This document shows, piece by piece, positions 5,746-6,313 of a stretch of DNA of 6,313 bases; the first letter of the stretch is position 1, and each line of letters starts with the position of its first letter. Under the pieces are notes generated by a model. The model ran no database searches, was not told where the DNA came from, and was given only the letters and a program-made list of their open reading frames with translations. Source of the DNA: JBMNNU01 sp050942695 (GTDB lineage: Bacteria > Chloroflexota > UBA6077); assembly GCA_050942695.1 (NCBI GenBank), contig JBMNNU010000190.1, positions 1-6,313 of the forward strand, in the 5' to 3' direction. Position numbers and translations under genes: made by a program.

Positions 5746-6119
5746 CCGACGTCAGACACGAAATCGGGCGCCATGGCGAAGATATCGCCGCAAGGTACCT
5801 GCAAGAAAGTGGCTACCGATTGATTCAGCGCAACTATCGATGCTCGCTGGGCGAACTGGATCTGGTGGCTGAAGATGGGGACGATCTGGTTTTCGTTGAA
5901 GTCCGAACGAAACAGCAACCATGCCTGTTCCGGCCAGAGGAGACTGTATCGCGACACAAATCCACTCGATTGATCAGGTTGGGTGAACAGTATCTGGCCT
6001 CTAAGAATCAGCAACGACCATGGCGCATAGATGTGATTGCCGTTGAGCTCGATCGCCAGGGCAAATTGGCTCGGATCGAGCATTTTATAGATGCCACTTC
6101 AGGGGTAGTAACTGCTTGA
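5742..6119 (+). CDS. yraN: YraN / UPF0102 family protein, endonuclease-like fold
   Basis: The 125-residue product matches the UPF0102 family from end to end: GRHGEDIAARYLQESGYRL (9-27), RNYRCSLGELDLVAEDGDDL (30-49) and VFVEVRTK (50-57), then RHKSTRLIRLGEQYL, WRIDVIAVEL and a final IEHFIDA. E38, D40 and the E53-V-R55 motif form the expected restriction-endonuclease-like (PD-(D/E)xK) active site, with arginine where many members have lysine. The cellular role is poorly defined, though the genes often sit beside rnhB. I chose GTG 5742 because it overlaps the rnhB stop as GTGA, a classic coupling arrangement, and gives the usual family length. GTG 5727 and GTG 5700 are in-frame alternatives, and GGTG at 5715-5718 could serve 5727. 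Confidence 0.93.
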   Translation: MTDVRHEIGRHGEDIAARYLQESGYRLIQRNYRCSLGELDLVAEDGDDLVFVEVRTKQQPCLFRPEETVSRHKSTRLIRLGEQYLASKNQQRPWRIDVIAVELDRQGKLARIEHFIDATSGVVTA

Positions 6120-6313
6120 TGAGCAGCAACAAAAGCCTAACTCTACCTTACGGTGAGTACAGGCGCCTCCCAAACCTCGGCACGAAGCAGCACAATAAAT
6201 ATCGCGGGCTACGACCACTACTCGTTCTCCTGCTCTTGTTGGTCAATCTCTCGACGGTGGGCTTCGGGCCGCCTACATTGATAGAGTCCGAAGCTGCTGA
6301 AACCCCCGTCAGT
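6119..6313 (+). CDS. N-terminus of a membrane-anchored or secreted protein (partial)
   Basis: The frame is open from ATG 6119 to the right window edge (65 residues). The ATG overlaps the yraN stop in TGATG, so it is probably translationally coupled. A basic, hydrophilic stretch of about 32 residues (K23, K27, R29 and R32) precedes a leucine-rich hydrophobic segment, RPLLVLLLLLVNLSTVGFG, at 32-50. An acidic, Pro/Ala/Glu-containing region (PPTLIESEAAETP) follows. This is either an uncleaved anchor with the rest outside the cell or a signal peptide with a long n-region. There is no lipobox cysteine. The function cannot be told from what is visible. Confidence 0.7.
   Translation, partial: MSSNKSLTLPYGEYRRLPNLGTKQHNKYRGLRPLLVLLLLLVNLSTVGFGPPTLIESEAAETPVS

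Overview
The window reads as ordinary chromosomal DNA from a moderately GC-rich bacterium. It is probably a member of the Chloroflexota, perhaps near the Thermomicrobia or Thermobaculum. That placement is an inference. It rests on the large stand-alone 'helicase-associated' (XPB/Ssl2-like) protein, on the DEAGRGSWAGP form of the RNase HII active-site motif, and on rplS being linked to rnhB and yraN rather than to trmD. I see no insertion sequence, phage gene, CRISPR array, tRNA or rRNA.

Left block (1-1788, plus strand): the last 44 codons of a probable thiamine-phosphate synthase (thiE), then 11 bp later a full-length family II (Mn/Co-dependent) inorganic pyrophosphatase carrying a regulatory CBS-DRTGG-CBS insert. 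ThiE releases pyrophosphate and its neighbour hydrolyses it, but the pyrophosphatase is probably a general housekeeping enzyme.

Middle block (1805-4455): a glyoxalase II-like metallo-beta-lactamase-fold hydrolase on the minus strand, convergent with the pyrophosphatase (16 bp between stops). It is divergent (74 bp) from a 647-residue plus-strand protein of the helicase-associated family, which has no helicase motor and no known function.

Right block (4456-6313, plus strand): a 216-bp intergenic region with a good extended -10 promoter and several inverted repeats leads into rplS (ribosomal protein L19), rnhB (RNase HII), yraN (UPF0102) and the first 65 codons of a membrane-anchored or secreted protein cut by the window edge. 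These four genes are very tightly packed (9-bp gap, 4-bp overlap, 1-bp overlap) and look like one translationally coupled operon. Both possible rnhB start codons lie inside a strong hairpin just after the rplS stop. I regard this as the most specific testable regulatory signal here.

I did not find a convincing previously undescribed system. The points most worth a second look are the rnhB start hairpin, the structured region upstream of rplS, and the motor-less helicase-associated protein.
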